Positions 1 through 9,742 of a DNA stretch of 64,000 nucleotides are shown here, one piece after another. The translations under genes and the position numbers were made by a program. Positions within the stretch are counted from its first letter, which is position 1; every line of letters starts with the position of its first letter. The notes under the pieces were generated by a model. That model did not search any database. It saw nothing but the letters and a program-made list of their open reading frames with translations, and was not told the origin of the DNA. Source of the stretch: FEN-1297 sp963710735 (GTDB lineage Bacteria; Bacteroidota; Ignavibacteria; Ignavibacteriales; Ignavibacteriaceae); NCBI GenBank assembly GCA_963710735.1, contig CAVQBN010000001.1:62001-126000 (forward strand), read 5' to 3'.

Positions 1-1
1 A

Positions 2-946
2 GGTATCGTTCTTAATGAACCGTCGATCGTTGCATTCGATAGAAATACTAAAAGAATAATTGCTCTTGGAAACAAGGCCAAAGAGATGCAAGGGAGAGAA
101 CATAAGGAAATTAGAGTAACCCGGCCAATGCGTGATGGGGTTATTGCTGATTTTGAAATTGCAGAAGGTATGATTAGAGCTTTTATTAAGAAAGTTAGAG
201 CAGGTGCTTTATCTAGTCGAAGAGTAGTAGTGGCTGTTCCCAGCGGTGTTACCGAGGTTGAAAAAAGAGCTGTAAGAGATAGTGCGGAACATGCCGGAGC
301 AAAAGAAGTACATCTTATAGCTGAGCCGATGGCAGCTGCTATTGGAATTGGAATTGACGTAGAAGCAGCTGTTGGTAATATGATAATTGATATAGGAGGC
401 GGCACTACAGAAATTGCTGTTATCGCATTATCAGGAATTGTAAATGAAGAATCGATTCGTATTGCCGGTGACGAAATGAATTACGCAATAATGCAGTTTT
501 TCAAAAAGAACCATAATATTCTTATCGGGGAAAGAACAGCCGAGGCTATCAAATGTGAAGTTGGATCTGCGGTTCCTTTGAAAGAAGAAATTACTATCCA
601 AGTTAAAGGAAGGGACCTTGTTGGAGGTATTCCCAAAACTACAGAGGTAAGCTCTGTAGAAATAAGGGAAGCTCTGAATGAAGCAATAGTTCAAATTGTC
701 GATGCTGTAAGACAGTCACTTGAAAGAACACCGCCAGAACTTTCTGCAGATATATTGGACAGAGGTGTAATGATTACTGGCGGCGGCGCATTGCTTAAAG
801 GACTGGATGAAAGAATTAGAATGGAAACTAATTTACCCATACATATCGCCGAAGACCCATTAACCGCTGTTGTAAGAGGTGCGGGTAAAGTTATTGATAA
901 TTTAAATCATTACTCAAAAGTTTTAATTCGTAATAGAAGATATTAA
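2..946 (+). CDS. mreB: Rod-shape-determining protein MreB (5' end cut by window edge)
   Basis: Actin-like ATPase that organises the cell-wall elongation machinery under the inner membrane. The reading frame is open from base 2, where it encodes GIVLNEPSIVAFD, a segment about 30 residues into normal MreB, so roughly the first 25-30 residues lie outside the window. The ATG at 86 is internal and not the true start. Actin-fold motifs are visible: AEPMAAAIG, the phosphate-binding IDIGGGTTE, and the C-terminal ITGGGALLKGL adenosine motif. The stop codon overlaps the mreC ATG by one base (TAATG), which indicates translational coupling in the mreBCD-mrdA-rodA operon. Identification is secure. Confidence 0.96.
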   Translation, partial: GIVLNEPSIVAFDRNTKRIIALGNKAKEMQGREHKEIRVTRPMRDGVIADFEIAEGMIRAFIKKVRAGALSSRRVVVAVPSGVTEVEKRAVRDSAEHAGAKEVHLIAEPMAAAIGIGIDVEAAVGNMIIDIGGGTTEIAVIALSGIVNEESIRIAGDEMNYAIMQFFKKNHNILIGERTAEAIKCEVGSAVPLKEEITIQVKGRDLVGGIPKTTEVSSVEIREALNEAIVQIVDAVRQSLERTPPELSADILDRGVMITGGGALLKGLDERIRMETNLPIHIAEDPLTAVVRGAGKVIDNLNHYSKVLIRNRRY

Positions 947-1776
947 TGAGTCGAATCTTCAGTAGTATTTGGGAAAATTTTAAAGAATATATTGTACTCG
1001 TTGCACTGTTAATTATAAGTCTTATTGCTCTATCATTAAATCAAAAACCAGCCGTAAAAAAAGTAAAATCTCTAGCCTTCGGAAGCTTTGCAGCTTTCAC
1101 TTCTGTTATATCCGACGTAATTAATGTTGCAAATGTAAAAAGTGAGAATATTAAACTTAGGAAATTGAATGCTGAGTTAATGCTTAAAGTCAGTGAATTA
1201 AGGCAGTATGGTATTGAAAATTCCGAGCTTAAAAGTTTATTAGGGTTAAAAGATACTACCAAGTATCCACTTATTCCTGCTTCTGTAATTTCAAAGTCTA
1301 TCTCTAAATATCAAAACACAATCACTCTAAATATAGGTTCTAAAAACGGTGTAGAGGCAGGGATGCCTGTAATTAATGATTTTGGTATGGTCGGGATTGT
1401 CGCCACAACTTCAAATGATTTTTCAATAGTTAAAACTCTTGAGAATGTGGAGTTAAAACTTACAGTAAAAGATGAAAGAAGCAGGATTGATGGAATAATG
1501 AAATGGAATGGCTCCAATCTTATTATAGTTGATGTGCCAAAAACTTATGATGTAGAACCGGGGGATAGAATCATAACATCTGATTTAAGTACTATTGTTG
1601 CAGTACCTTTACCAGTTGGTGTAGTTGTTGGTTTAAGTAAAATAGAAACGGGAATATTCAATGAAGTCAAAGTAAAACCGTTCGTCGATTTTATTCGTAC
1701 CGAACATGTCTTTGTTTTAAGAATAATCGAAAATAAAGAAATCCAGGGTTTGGAACTAAACTTTTATAATCATTAG
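946..1776 (+). CDS. mreC: Rod-shape-determining protein MreC
   Basis: Membrane-anchored elongasome scaffold that connects MreB to PBP2 in the periplasm. At 276 residues it has the normal family length. There is a short cytoplasmic start, one hydrophobic segment (about residues 15-33), a helical, probably coiled-coil stretch (about 60-100), and then the beta-rich MreC domain with IGSKNGVEAGMPVIN and later GDRIITSDLSTIVAVPLPVG. The start overlaps the mreB stop and mreD begins 3 bases after the stop. Position between mreB and mreD confirms the call. Confidence 0.93.
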   Translation: MSRIFSSIWENFKEYIVLVALLIISLIALSLNQKPAVKKVKSLAFGSFAAFTSVISDVINVANVKSENIKLRKLNAELMLKVSELRQYGIENSELKSLLGLKDTTKYPLIPASVISKSISKYQNTITLNIGSKNGVEAGMPVINDFGMVGIVATTSNDFSIVKTLENVELKLTVKDERSRIDGIMKWNGSNLIIVDVPKTYDVEPGDRIITSDLSTIVAVPLPVGVVVGLSKIETGIFNEVKVKPFVDFIRTEHVFVLRIIENKEIQGLELNFYNH

Positions 1777-1779
1777 TAA

Positions 1780-2268
1780 ATGCGATTACAATATATATTA
1801 TCAATTATTTTATTTTTTCCGTTGCTGGTTATCCAGACAACAATAGTACCATTAATCTCAATCAATGGTATTACACCTGATTTAATAATGATCCTTCTGG
1901 TTTTCTATGCCATGAAGTGCGGGCAAATGTATGGTACTGTATTAGGATTCTTTTATGGTTTTCTATTTGATTTAATAACCGGTACTTTGTTTGGCAGTAC
2001 AATGTTAGCTAAAACCTTAGCAGGATTTATTGCCGGATATTTTTCAAATGAAAATAAAGTTGATAATTATTTAAAATCTTATTCTTTCTTATTGATCGTG
2101 CTTTTGTGTTCTGTAGTAGATTTAGTAATCGGTGCGTTTTTTACTACGATAGATTTGAATACGAATTTTATACTCTTATTTTTTAATCAAGGTATGCTTC
2201 CCGGAATTTATACCGCAGTTTTGAGCATATTTATAGTTATCTTTTATCCTAAGAGGAGTATAAGTTGA
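1780..2268 (+). CDS. mreD: Rod-shape-determining protein MreD
   Basis: Small integral membrane protein of the elongasome. The 162 residues are almost wholly hydrophobic with about five membrane segments and contain the typical PDLIMILLVFYA and GFFYGFLFDL stretches seen in MreD. Sequence conservation in this family is low, so the call rests on hydrophobicity, length and the fixed position between mreC and mrdA. The 3' end overlaps the TTG start of the next gene by 4 bases. Confidence 0.88.
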   Translation: MRLQYILSIILFFPLLVIQTTIVPLISINGITPDLIMILLVFYAMKCGQMYGTVLGFFYGFLFDLITGTLFGSTMLAKTLAGFIAGYFSNENKVDNYLKSYSFLLIVLLCSVVDLVIGAFFTTIDLNTNFILLFFNQGMLPGIYTAVLSIFIVIFYPKRSIS

Positions 2269-4088
2269 GAGCAGATAAGTTTGCATCTCTTCAGAGAAAA
2301 TCGATAATTTATTTCATAATAGTTGGTAGTTTTGCTGTCCTAGGATTCCGCCTTTTCCAGATGCAAATAGTTGAACATACCGACTATAGTGAAAAGGCAG
2401 CAAGTAACAGTATTAAAGCCATTGAAGAAACACCCCTTCGAGGAGTCTTCTACGATCGAAATATGAAAGTTGTCGTAGATAATATTCCCGCATATACATT
2501 AAGAATAGTTCCCGCTGATTATGACACCACGCTTAATAAAATTATTGAAGCTGAAATAGGAGAAAAAACAGGCTATATAAATAAAATTCTAAAGGAGAAT
2601 AGAATTTATTCAAAGTTTATACCCGTTAGAATTAAACGTGGAATAGATTTTAAAGTGGTTTCATGGCTGGAAGAAAATTCTGATCATTTACCCGGAGTAG
2701 ATTATGTTGTGGAAATGCAGCGTGGTTATCCTGCCGGTATTCGCGGATCTCATATGTTTGGATATACAAAAGAAATTACTCCGAAATTATTAGAAAAATA
2801 TAAAGATTATTATAAGCCGGGTGATTACATCGGATATAGTGGATTAGAGAAGGCATACGAAAAGATATTGCGAGGGGAAAAAGGTTATGACTATGTACGA
2901 GTTGATTCTAGGAGAAGAGAAATCGGAAAGTATAAAAATGGTGCTGCAGATATTCCATCTGTAAAAGGTAACGATCTTATATTGACCATAGATTCTGATG
3001 TACAAAGAGCAGCCGAAGAAGCATTAAAAGGAAGACGCGGAGCTGCAGTAGCAATGGACCCCAAAACGGGTGAAATTTTAGCTTTAGCAAGCGCTCCTGA
3101 TTATGACCTTAGTGAATTCTCTTACGTTACTTCAAAAGAATATCTACAAAAATTATATAACGATCCGGAAAAACCATTTTTTAATAGAGCAACTATGGCA
3201 GCTAATCCTCCAGGCTCTACATTTAAAATTATGGAAGCGGTAGCAGCCCTCAACTCAGGTGTCATTACTACAGCCACAACGTTTACTTGTAGAGGGGGAC
3301 AAGAATTTTATGGAAGATATTTTAAATGCGATGCCGTCCATGGAACTCTTAATATAGTTCATGCCATTGAACATTCATGTAATGTTTTCTTTTATAATTT
3401 AATATATAAAATTGGGATGGATAGATGGGATGAATATGCAAGCAAATTCGGATTCGGTCATGACACTCATATTGATATAGGTGATGAAGTCTCAGGATTT
3501 ATACCTACTCCTGGATATTATGTAAAAAGATACGGCCCGAATTGGCCTAAAAGCATTATGGCAAGTTTAGGTATTGGTCAAGGCGAAGTAAGTGTCACTC
3601 CAATTCAATTAGCAAAATATGTATCTTTAATAGCTAATGATGGAGTAACTTATACGCCGCATCTAGTTAGGGGATATCTAACAAACAATACAAGAAAGCT
3701 AGTCCCTTTTAGTTATAAAAAAATTGATTTAGGTATAGACTCTAGCATTTTTAATATTGTAAAAGAAGGAATGTTCTTAGTGGTAAACGGTTCCGGGACT
3801 GCAACAAATATTCGATCAAAAGATATTTTAATTGCCGGTAAAACCGGTACAGCTCAGAATCCTCACGGGAAGAACCATGCTTTATTTATTGGTTTTGCAC
3901 CATTTAAAGATCCTAAAATTGCTGTAGCTGTATTTATTGAAAACGTAGGGTTCGGGGCCACTTACGCCGCTCCGGTAGCAAAAAAAATGATAGACGCATA
4001 TTTAGAAAAAGATAAAAATAAAAATGAAGAAAAGAAACCTATCCCTGATTTGAACACCAAAATTATCGGAGCTACAATTGCGAATTGA
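2265..4088 (+). CDS. mrdA: Penicillin-binding protein 2 (elongation-specific transpeptidase)
   Basis: Class B penicillin-binding protein that cross-links peptidoglycan during lateral growth, working with RodA. At 607 residues it has an N-terminal membrane anchor (about 15-32), a PBP dimerisation domain (about 50-230) and a transpeptidase domain. The catalytic SxxK is STFK with Ser318; the SxN motif is SCN and the KTG motif is AGKTGTAQ. The start is TTG with an AAGAGGAG ribosome site just upstream, overlapping mreD. The C-terminus overlaps the rodA start by 11 bases, fitting a coupled PBP2-RodA pair. Confidence 0.95.
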   Translation: MRADKFASLQRKSIIYFIIVGSFAVLGFRLFQMQIVEHTDYSEKAASNSIKAIEETPLRGVFYDRNMKVVVDNIPAYTLRIVPADYDTTLNKIIEAEIGEKTGYINKILKENRIYSKFIPVRIKRGIDFKVVSWLEENSDHLPGVDYVVEMQRGYPAGIRGSHMFGYTKEITPKLLEKYKDYYKPGDYIGYSGLEKAYEKILRGEKGYDYVRVDSRRREIGKYKNGAADIPSVKGNDLILTIDSDVQRAAEEALKGRRGAAVAMDPKTGEILALASAPDYDLSEFSYVTSKEYLQKLYNDPEKPFFNRATMAANPPGSTFKIMEAVAALNSGVITTATTFTCRGGQEFYGRYFKCDAVHGTLNIVHAIEHSCNVFFYNLIYKIGMDRWDEYASKFGFGHDTHIDIGDEVSGFIPTPGYYVKRYGPNWPKSIMASLGIGQGEVSVTPIQLAKYVSLIANDGVTYTPHLVRGYLTNNTRKLVPFSYKKIDLGIDSSIFNIVKEGMFLVVNGSGTATNIRSKDILIAGKTGTAQNPHGKNHALFIGFAPFKDPKIAVAVFIENVGFGATYAAPVAKKMIDAYLEKDKNKNEEKKPIPDLNTKIIGATIAN

Positions 4089-5306
4089 TTACAAATTGAA
4101 CGATAAGTTTGATATGGGTTTAGTAATTCCAACTCTTTTGCTTTTTTTTATTGGTCTGGCAGCTATATATAGTTCTACTTTAAACAACCCTCATGCAAGC
4201 GGTAATTTTCACAAGCAGTTAGTATGGGGTATTGGTGCATTTATCATTTTTTTTATTACATATTCAATCCCCACGAATACGTTTAAAACTTTAGCAGTTC
4301 CATCTTATTTAATTTCCATATTAATGTTAATTGTTGTTTTGGTGATTGGTAAAAGAATTTCTGGTGCTAAAAGTTGGCTTGGATTGGAAGGATTGGGATT
4401 TCAACCATCGGAGTTTGCAAAACTAGGAACATTACTGGCCTTAGCTTCATTTTTAAGCAGAAAGAATACGGATATTGAAACATTTAAAGACATATTGTTT
4501 GCGCTTGGTATTGGGCTTATTCCTATTGCTCTAATAATGTTAGAGCCTGATCTTGGAACTTCTTTTGTTTTTATCGGGTTAATTCTTGCATTGTTATTTT
4601 GGAAAGGTATTAGTCTATTTGGATTATTTGTAGTACTCTCACCTGGTGCAGTTGCTGTAGCTTCCTTATTCGGGACATATTATCTTCTTGGAGCTCTATT
4701 AATTGTATTATTGTGTTTAATCATTTTTAAAAAGATCTTTTTTTCAGCGCTTCTATTTTTGCCTTAAATTTAGGAGCAGGTTTTTTCACAAACTATGTTT
4801 ACATAGCTTTAAGCCCACATCAGCAAACCAGAATTAGATCATTTATTAATCCATCTGCTGATCCTTTAGGTGCTGGATATAATGCCATTCAAGCAAAAGT
4901 AGCAATCGGATCCGGTGGATTTTGGGGTAAAGGGTTTCTTGCCGGAAGTCAAACTCAATTACAGTTTATACCCGAACAATGGACGGATTTTATTTATTGC
5001 GTAATAGGTGAAGAATTCGGGTTTATAGGAACAATTATTACTTTAATTTTATTTTTATATCTATTTATGAGAATCCTAAAGCTTGCTAATTCTGCAAAAG
5101 ATGAATTTTTAAGTTTAACATTAGTTGGTATCCTAACTATTTACTTTATTCATTTATTTATCAACATTGGAATGGTTGTCGGCATAATGCCGGTGATAGG
5201 AATTCCATTACCATTTGTCAGCTATGGCGGTAGCTCACTATTAGCAAACATTTTAATGCTTGGTGTTGCAGCCAATATATATAGAACTAGAAAAGAATAC
5301 ACTTGA
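4078..5306 (+). pseudogene. rodA: rodA, SEDS peptidoglycan glycosyltransferase, interrupted by a -1 frameshift
   Basis: RodA polymerises glycan strands with PBP2. The first part (4078-4767) encodes about six membrane segments including SGAKSWLGLEGLGFQPSEFAK and MLEPDLGTSFVFIG, then stops early. From about 4743 the frame one base back continues the family sequence without loss: NPSADPLGAGYNAIQA, GSGGFWGKGF, FIPEQWTDFI and the terminal GIPLPFVSYGGSS. The break is at a run of seven T at 4738-4744; one extra T would restore a complete RodA of about 409 residues. The start is TTG inside the end of mrdA. RodA is normally important for rod shape, so a read error, a real mutation or ribosomal slippage all remain possible. 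Confidence 0.9.
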
Positions 5307-5350
5307 TTTCAACTCTTGGATACGAACATTAGAGAAAGTACAATTTATTT

Positions 5351-6163
5351 ATGAATGCATTTGAAAAACTGAAGAATAAAAATAAAGAAGGTAAATTTAT
5401 TTGTGTCGGGTTGGATTCTGATATTGATAAAATACCTTCTCACTTAAAAAAGATGCATGATCCAATTTTGGAATTTAATAAATCAATAATCGAATCTACC
5501 TCTGATTATGCGGCAGCATTTAAATTAAATTTTGCATTCTATGAAAGAAATGGTTACCAGGGATTATTAACACTTGAAAAAACAATATCATTGATTCCCA
5601 AAGATTTATTAATTATAGCGGACGCTAAGAGGGGGGATATTGGCAATACATCCGAGATGTATGCAAAAGCCATTTTAGATAAAATGGATTTTGACTCCAT
5701 CACTGTAAACCCCTACATGGGTGAAGATTCTATTATACCTTTTCTTAAAAATCCGGATAAGTTAATTTTTATATTGGCACTTACTTCAAATCCTAGTTCA
5801 GAAGATTTTGAAAAGCTGAAATTACAAAATGGCATGTTTCTTTTTCAACAGGTAATTGAGAAAATTAAAAAGTGGAATAAGAATAACAACTGCGGTATTG
5901 TGTTTGGTGCAACTAATTCAGAGGAATTAAAGGATAATATCAGTATTTTTGACTCATTACCCGTGCTTCTGCCAGGAGTTGGGGCACAAGGAGGGAGTTT
6001 AGAAGATGTCATTAATATATTCAATCAAAACAATAGGAATGAATATATTATCAATGTAAGTCGTGGTATTATATATAAATCTAACGGAATTGATTTTAAT
6101 GAATCTGCTAAAAATGAGATAATAACTCTTAACACTAAAATTAAGAAACTTTTAAATTATTGA
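5351..6163 (+). CDS. pyrF: Orotidine 5'-phosphate decarboxylase
   Basis: Catalyses the last step of de novo UMP synthesis, OMP to UMP plus CO2, in the cytoplasm. The 270-residue length matches the longer type 2 PyrF subfamily. The catalytic Lys/Asp motif is DAKRGDIGNTS (about residues 95-105), preceded by AFKLNFAFYE and followed by TVNPYMGEDS; the phosphate-binding end is PGVGAQGGS and NVSRGI. It starts 44 bases after rodA and may be read from the same transcript, although its function is unrelated to cell-wall growth. Confidence 0.94.
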   Translation: MNAFEKLKNKNKEGKFICVGLDSDIDKIPSHLKKMHDPILEFNKSIIESTSDYAAAFKLNFAFYERNGYQGLLTLEKTISLIPKDLLIIADAKRGDIGNTSEMYAKAILDKMDFDSITVNPYMGEDSIIPFLKNPDKLIFILALTSNPSSEDFEKLKLQNGMFLFQQVIEKIKKWNKNNNCGIVFGATNSEELKDNISIFDSLPVLLPGVGAQGGSLEDVINIFNQNNRNEYIINVSRGIIYKSNGIDFNESAKNEIITLNTKIKKLLNY

Positions 6164-6251
6164 AAAAATAATTATGTTTGATATTATTGTTTGTTTTGAT
6201 ATTGACTTATCTCTTGTAATTCAGGAATCGCCAATAAAAGGGAAGAATTAA

Positions 6252-6647
6252 ATGACGCAGTACAAATTAAAAGAACCTCCGGAGAAACGAATCTGGAAGG
6301 AAGATGATAGAATGCCTCCGAACCTTTTCCCTGATGTCTTCAACCTCTCCAATTTAAAGACAGACGATAAATTGCCAATCCTAAAACTTAACCCTTTAAA
6401 AGATATTAGTAAGATAAGCCAAAATAAATTCGATATTTCAGTAGAATTACCGGACTTAAAAAGTAATATTGATCTCTATTTATTTATTAATGAGATTAAG
6501 CGCGACATGTATTATAGGGTTAAATCCGGCAGATATATATTTCGAAATGTAAGAATTTTAGACGGATCAAATGAAATTGAGCTATTTTATAGGTTTGGAA
6601 ATAGAAAATCTTCATCCATTCATTATATCATAAATGGGGAGAAATAA
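6252..6647 (+). CDS. Conserved-looking protein of unknown function, 131 aa
   Basis: I do not recognise a family. The protein is 131 residues, charged and soluble, with no signal peptide or membrane segment. The first half is rich in Pro, Lys and Asp and may be extended; the second half (about 65-130) has alternating hydrophobic residues that suggest a small beta-rich fold. A good ribosome site (AAGGGAAG) precedes the ATG. The gene ends 10 bases before the preferred start of the DUF2851 gene, so the two are very probably co-transcribed and might act together. Confidence 0.72.
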   Translation: MTQYKLKEPPEKRIWKEDDRMPPNLFPDVFNLSNLKTDDKLPILKLNPLKDISKISQNKFDISVELPDLKSNIDLYLFINEIKRDMYYRVKSGRYIFRNVRILDGSNEIELFYRFGNRKSSSIHYIINGEK

Positions 6648-6657
6648 AGGTTGCAAA

Positions 6658-8139
6658 ATGAAAAATAATTCGAAAATACTTGAAAAATTTCTTTATGAAA
6701 TATGGAAAGAGCAAAATTTTATTAAGGAATTAAGGACTAACGATGGTCAGCAAATTAAAGTGGTTGATGTCGGGACAGAAAATAAGGAGTTAGGGGGACC
6801 GGATTTTAAAAATGCTAGAATTAAGGTTGGTAATATAACTTATCTTGGCGATATCGAAATAGATAGTTACTACGCTGATTGGAAATCCCACGGGCATAAT
6901 ATAAATAAGAAATATAACTCTGTTGTTCTTCATGCAACTATGAATAACGAATCACATAAAGGATTCGTATATACTTCTGATGGGAGAAAGGTTCAATCGA
7001 TCTCTCTTCAGTCTTTTCTGAAATCCGATTTAAGTACCACACTGCAGCGAGCAATTCTTTCAGAGCGAAAAAATAGAATTAATAAAATGCCTTGCCAGAT
7101 AATTAATCAAGAAGTGAGTGAAAAGGAAAAGTTAAATTTTGTATATGATTTAGGGCTGAAAAGATTTAAAAGTAAATGCGATAAAATGCTAGATAGGCTG
7201 AAAGAATTAATCTATTTGAAGGAATTAAATTTAAAAGAACCTATCGTTAAATACGAACTTGACGAAAAATTTTTTAATAAAACATACATACAAAAAGATT
7301 TTAGTAATCTTGTAATATGGCAGCAGCTGATATACGAAAATGTTTTTGAAGCTCTTGGCTACTCAAAGAACAAAGAGATAATGCGATCTTTAGCTCAATC
7401 AGTGGATATCAGTTTTTTTGAATCTCTTAAAATTAAAGAGGATTTTAAATTTGTTATAGAATCTGCATTATTCAATGTAAGTGGTTTAATGCCGGAAGTT
7501 CAAAAATTGCCAGATGAAGAAACATCATCATATTCAAAAAAGCTTAGTGAAATATGGAATTCTATAAAGGGACAATATGATGGTAAAACATACAATGCTG
7601 TTCAATGGCATTTCTTTAAATTGAGACCGCAAAACTTTCCTACAATCAGGATTGCGGGTGGTGCAAGAATTTTAAATAAAATATTAGGAGAAAGCCTAAT
7701 TCCTAATTTGATAGATAAGATTGAAAAAACAAGTAATATTAATGATTTAACTAATGCTTTAAGATCGCTTTTTATTATTAAAGGTGAGGGCTTTTGGCAC
7801 AATCATTATGTTTTCGATCAGCCTGCTAGAGTTCCGATTAATTATTTTATCGGAGCCTCAAGAGCAGATGAAATATTAGTAAATATTATCCTTCCGATAA
7901 TTTCAATATATTTTGAAATATTTGACAAAAAAGAATTAAGTCAACGTGCTGTTAAAGTGTATTTGAATTTCTATCAGAAAAGTGAAAATAATTTGGTCAA
8001 TGAAGTATCGTCGACATTATTCCTGAATGATGCATGGAAGAGAAGTGTACTTTACCAAGGCATGATCGAACTATTTCGAAACTTCTGCTCTCGTGAAAAA
8101 TGTTTAGAATGTGATATTGGCAAAAAAGTATTTAGTTAA
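6658..8139 (+). CDS. DUF2851 family protein
   Basis: About 493 residues, cytoplasmic, no membrane segments. The N-terminus has the family's ELGGPDFKNARIKVG and GDIEIDSYYADWKSHGH stretches, which resemble a small nuclease-like fold, and the C-terminus ends in a Cys-containing tail (FCSREKCLECDIG) that could bind metal. DUF2851 is common in Bacteroidota/Chlorobi and has no established role that I know of. An ATG at 6634 would overlap the upstream gene; I prefer 6658 because AAAGG lies at the right distance before it. It converges with the bifunctional-nuclease-like gene. Confidence 0.85.
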   Translation: MKNNSKILEKFLYEIWKEQNFIKELRTNDGQQIKVVDVGTENKELGGPDFKNARIKVGNITYLGDIEIDSYYADWKSHGHNINKKYNSVVLHATMNNESHKGFVYTSDGRKVQSISLQSFLKSDLSTTLQRAILSERKNRINKMPCQIINQEVSEKEKLNFVYDLGLKRFKSKCDKMLDRLKELIYLKELNLKEPIVKYELDEKFFNKTYIQKDFSNLVIWQQLIYENVFEALGYSKNKEIMRSLAQSVDISFFESLKIKEDFKFVIESALFNVSGLMPEVQKLPDEETSSYSKKLSEIWNSIKGQYDGKTYNAVQWHFFKLRPQNFPTIRIAGGARILNKILGESLIPNLIDKIEKTSNINDLTNALRSLFIIKGEGFWHNHYVFDQPARVPINYFIGASRADEILVNIILPIISIYFEIFDKKELSQRAVKVYLNFYQKSENNLVNEVSSTLFLNDAWKRSVLYQGMIELFRNFCSREKCLECDIGKKVFS

Positions 8140-8143
8140 TAAT

Positions 8144-8737
8144 TTAATTATTATTTGTTAAGCGTTGAATATCATCTCTCAGTTTTGCAGCTCTTTCATA
8201 TTCCTCTGCATCAATAGCTTCTCTTAATTTATTTTGAAGTGCAGCAATTTTTGCTTCTTTTGTCATTGGTATTGGATCATCATCAATTTCAGTGTCTTCT
8301 TTTCCAATGGAGCTCTTATCATTTTCTTCAGATGGAACAAAAGCAGCAATTTGCATTACTGATTCAGAAACATATATCGGAGCCTGGGCTCTTACTGCTA
8401 AGGCTATTGCATCACTAGGCCTGCTGTCTATCTCATTTGTCATGGTTGATATTTCCAAAATAATTTTAGCGTAAAAGGTATTTTCCCTTAATTCATCTAC
8501 AACAACTTCAATAATTATTGCTCCAAGGTTATCTATGACTTGTTTTAATAAATCGTGCGTAAGTGGTCGTGGAGGTTTAATACCTTCGATTTCTAATGCT
8601 ATAGCCTGAGCTTCAAATGCTCCAATTATAATCGGAAGTCTTCTAATTCCGCTTACTTCTTTCAATAATATTGCATAAGCACCTCCAGTAGAAGGGCTCG
8701 ATGATAAACCTAATATTTCACATTGAACTTTATGCAA
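8144..8737 (-). CDS. Bifunctional nuclease family (DUF151) protein with C-terminal UVR motif
   Basis: 197 residues. Residues 1-130 match the BFN/DUF151 domain: PIIIGAFEAQAIALEIEG, RPLTHDLL and the conserved SRPSDAIALAVRA. After an acidic linker, residues 160-195 form a UVR motif (ALQNKLREAIDAEEYERAAKLRD), a helical hairpin also found in UvrB. Some plant and Mycobacterium relatives have reported nuclease activity, but the role in this group is unclear. It follows etfA by 17 bases on the same strand and is probably in the same transcript. Confidence 0.88.
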   Translation of the reverse strand: MHKVQCEILGLSSSPSTGGAYAILLKEVSGIRRLPIIIGAFEAQAIALEIEGIKPPRPLTHDLLKQVIDNLGAIIIEVVVDELRENTFYAKIILEISTMTNEIDSRPSDAIALAVRAQAPIYVSESVMQIAAFVPSEENDKSSIGKEDTEIDDDPIPMTKEAKIAALQNKLREAIDAEEYERAAKLRDDIQRLTNNN

Positions 8738-8754
8738 CTAAATCTCCCAACTCT

Positions 8755-9726
8755 TTATGATTTAAGCTTTTTAATCTCTTCAGTTAATACTGGCAACACA
8801 TCAAAAACATCTCCAGCAATTCCAAAATCAGCAATGCTGAAGATTGGAGCATCCTTATCTTTATTGATAGCCACAATATATTTTGAAGAAGACATACCTG
8901 CCAGGTGTTGAATTGCTCCGGATATTCCGCATGCTACATACAAAGAAGGAGAAACCGTTTTGCCTGTTTGTCCAACCTGTTCCCGGTGAGGGCGCCAGCC
9001 GGCATCAACTGCAGCTCTTGATGCTCCCACTGCTCCACCTAAAGCTTCAGCCAGGTTTTCAACCAGATAAAAATTTTCCGGTCCTTTTAATCCTCTTCCT
9101 CCCGAAACAATAATATCTGCTTCAGCAACATCCAGTTTCCCTTCTGATTTTTTAAACTCAATAGTGCGAGTTTTTAAATTTGGCGAATTTATTTCTTTTG
9201 TAACAATTTCTAAATTATTAGTGTTTTCAATTAAAGTAGGTTTAAAAACATTTGGTCTTATGGTTACTATTTTAACCGGGCTTAATAATTTGGCATCCAT
9301 TAATGCCTTACCTGCATATATGGGCCTTGTTGCAATTAATTCTCCGGAAGTAACTTCTAAATGTATGCAATCGATTAAAAGGCCTGCATTTAGTCTTACC
9401 CCAACAAGCGGAGCTAAATCTTTACCAAAAGAAGAATTAGGAAATATTAAAATTTCGGCAGATACTTCTTTTGCATAATCTGATATTAATTCTTTGTAAG
9501 CTGAAGATGAGTAGTTATTTAATTGTTCATTTTTAAAATGAACTAACTTACTAATTCCATATTTAGATAATTCAGATAAATTATCAATTTCATTCCCTAT
9601 TACAATTGCTTCAGATTCTAAGTTCAGTTGCTTAGCAAGGTTGTTAATTACAGAGAAAACTTCAAATGAAGTTTTTTTGAGTTTGCCTTCTCTTTGTTCG
9701 AGTATTCCAATTATTTTATTTGCCAT
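8755..9726 (-). CDS. etfA: Electron transfer flavoprotein alpha subunit
   Basis: Large FAD-binding subunit of the ETF heterodimer, which carries electrons from acyl-CoA dehydrogenases and similar enzymes to the quinone pool. At 323 residues it has normal length. The N-terminal half is the ETF fold domain; the C-terminal FAD domain shows SGGRGLKGPENF, VGASRAAVDAGW, QVGQTGKTVSP and ACGISGAIQHLAGM, all diagnostic for EtfA. It lies 16 bases downstream of etfB in a two-gene operon. Confidence 0.96.
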   Translation of the reverse strand: MANKIIGILEQREGKLKKTSFEVFSVINNLAKQLNLESEAIVIGNEIDNLSELSKYGISKLVHFKNEQLNNYSSSAYKELISDYAKEVSAEILIFPNSSFGKDLAPLVGVRLNAGLLIDCIHLEVTSGELIATRPIYAGKALMDAKLLSPVKIVTIRPNVFKPTLIENTNNLEIVTKEINSPNLKTRTIEFKKSEGKLDVAEADIIVSGGRGLKGPENFYLVENLAEALGGAVGASRAAVDAGWRPHREQVGQTGKTVSPSLYVACGISGAIQHLAGMSSSKYIVAINKDKDAPIFSIADFGIAGDVFDVLPVLTEEIKKLKS

Positions 9727-9742
9727 GTTTTGAAAATTCCTT

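Noticed and set aside
4735..4770. Programmed -1 frameshift in rodA as the preferred explanation
   Set aside because: The T run is not in the usual X-XXY-YYZ register and no downstream stimulatory hairpin was seen; deletion or read error is simpler.
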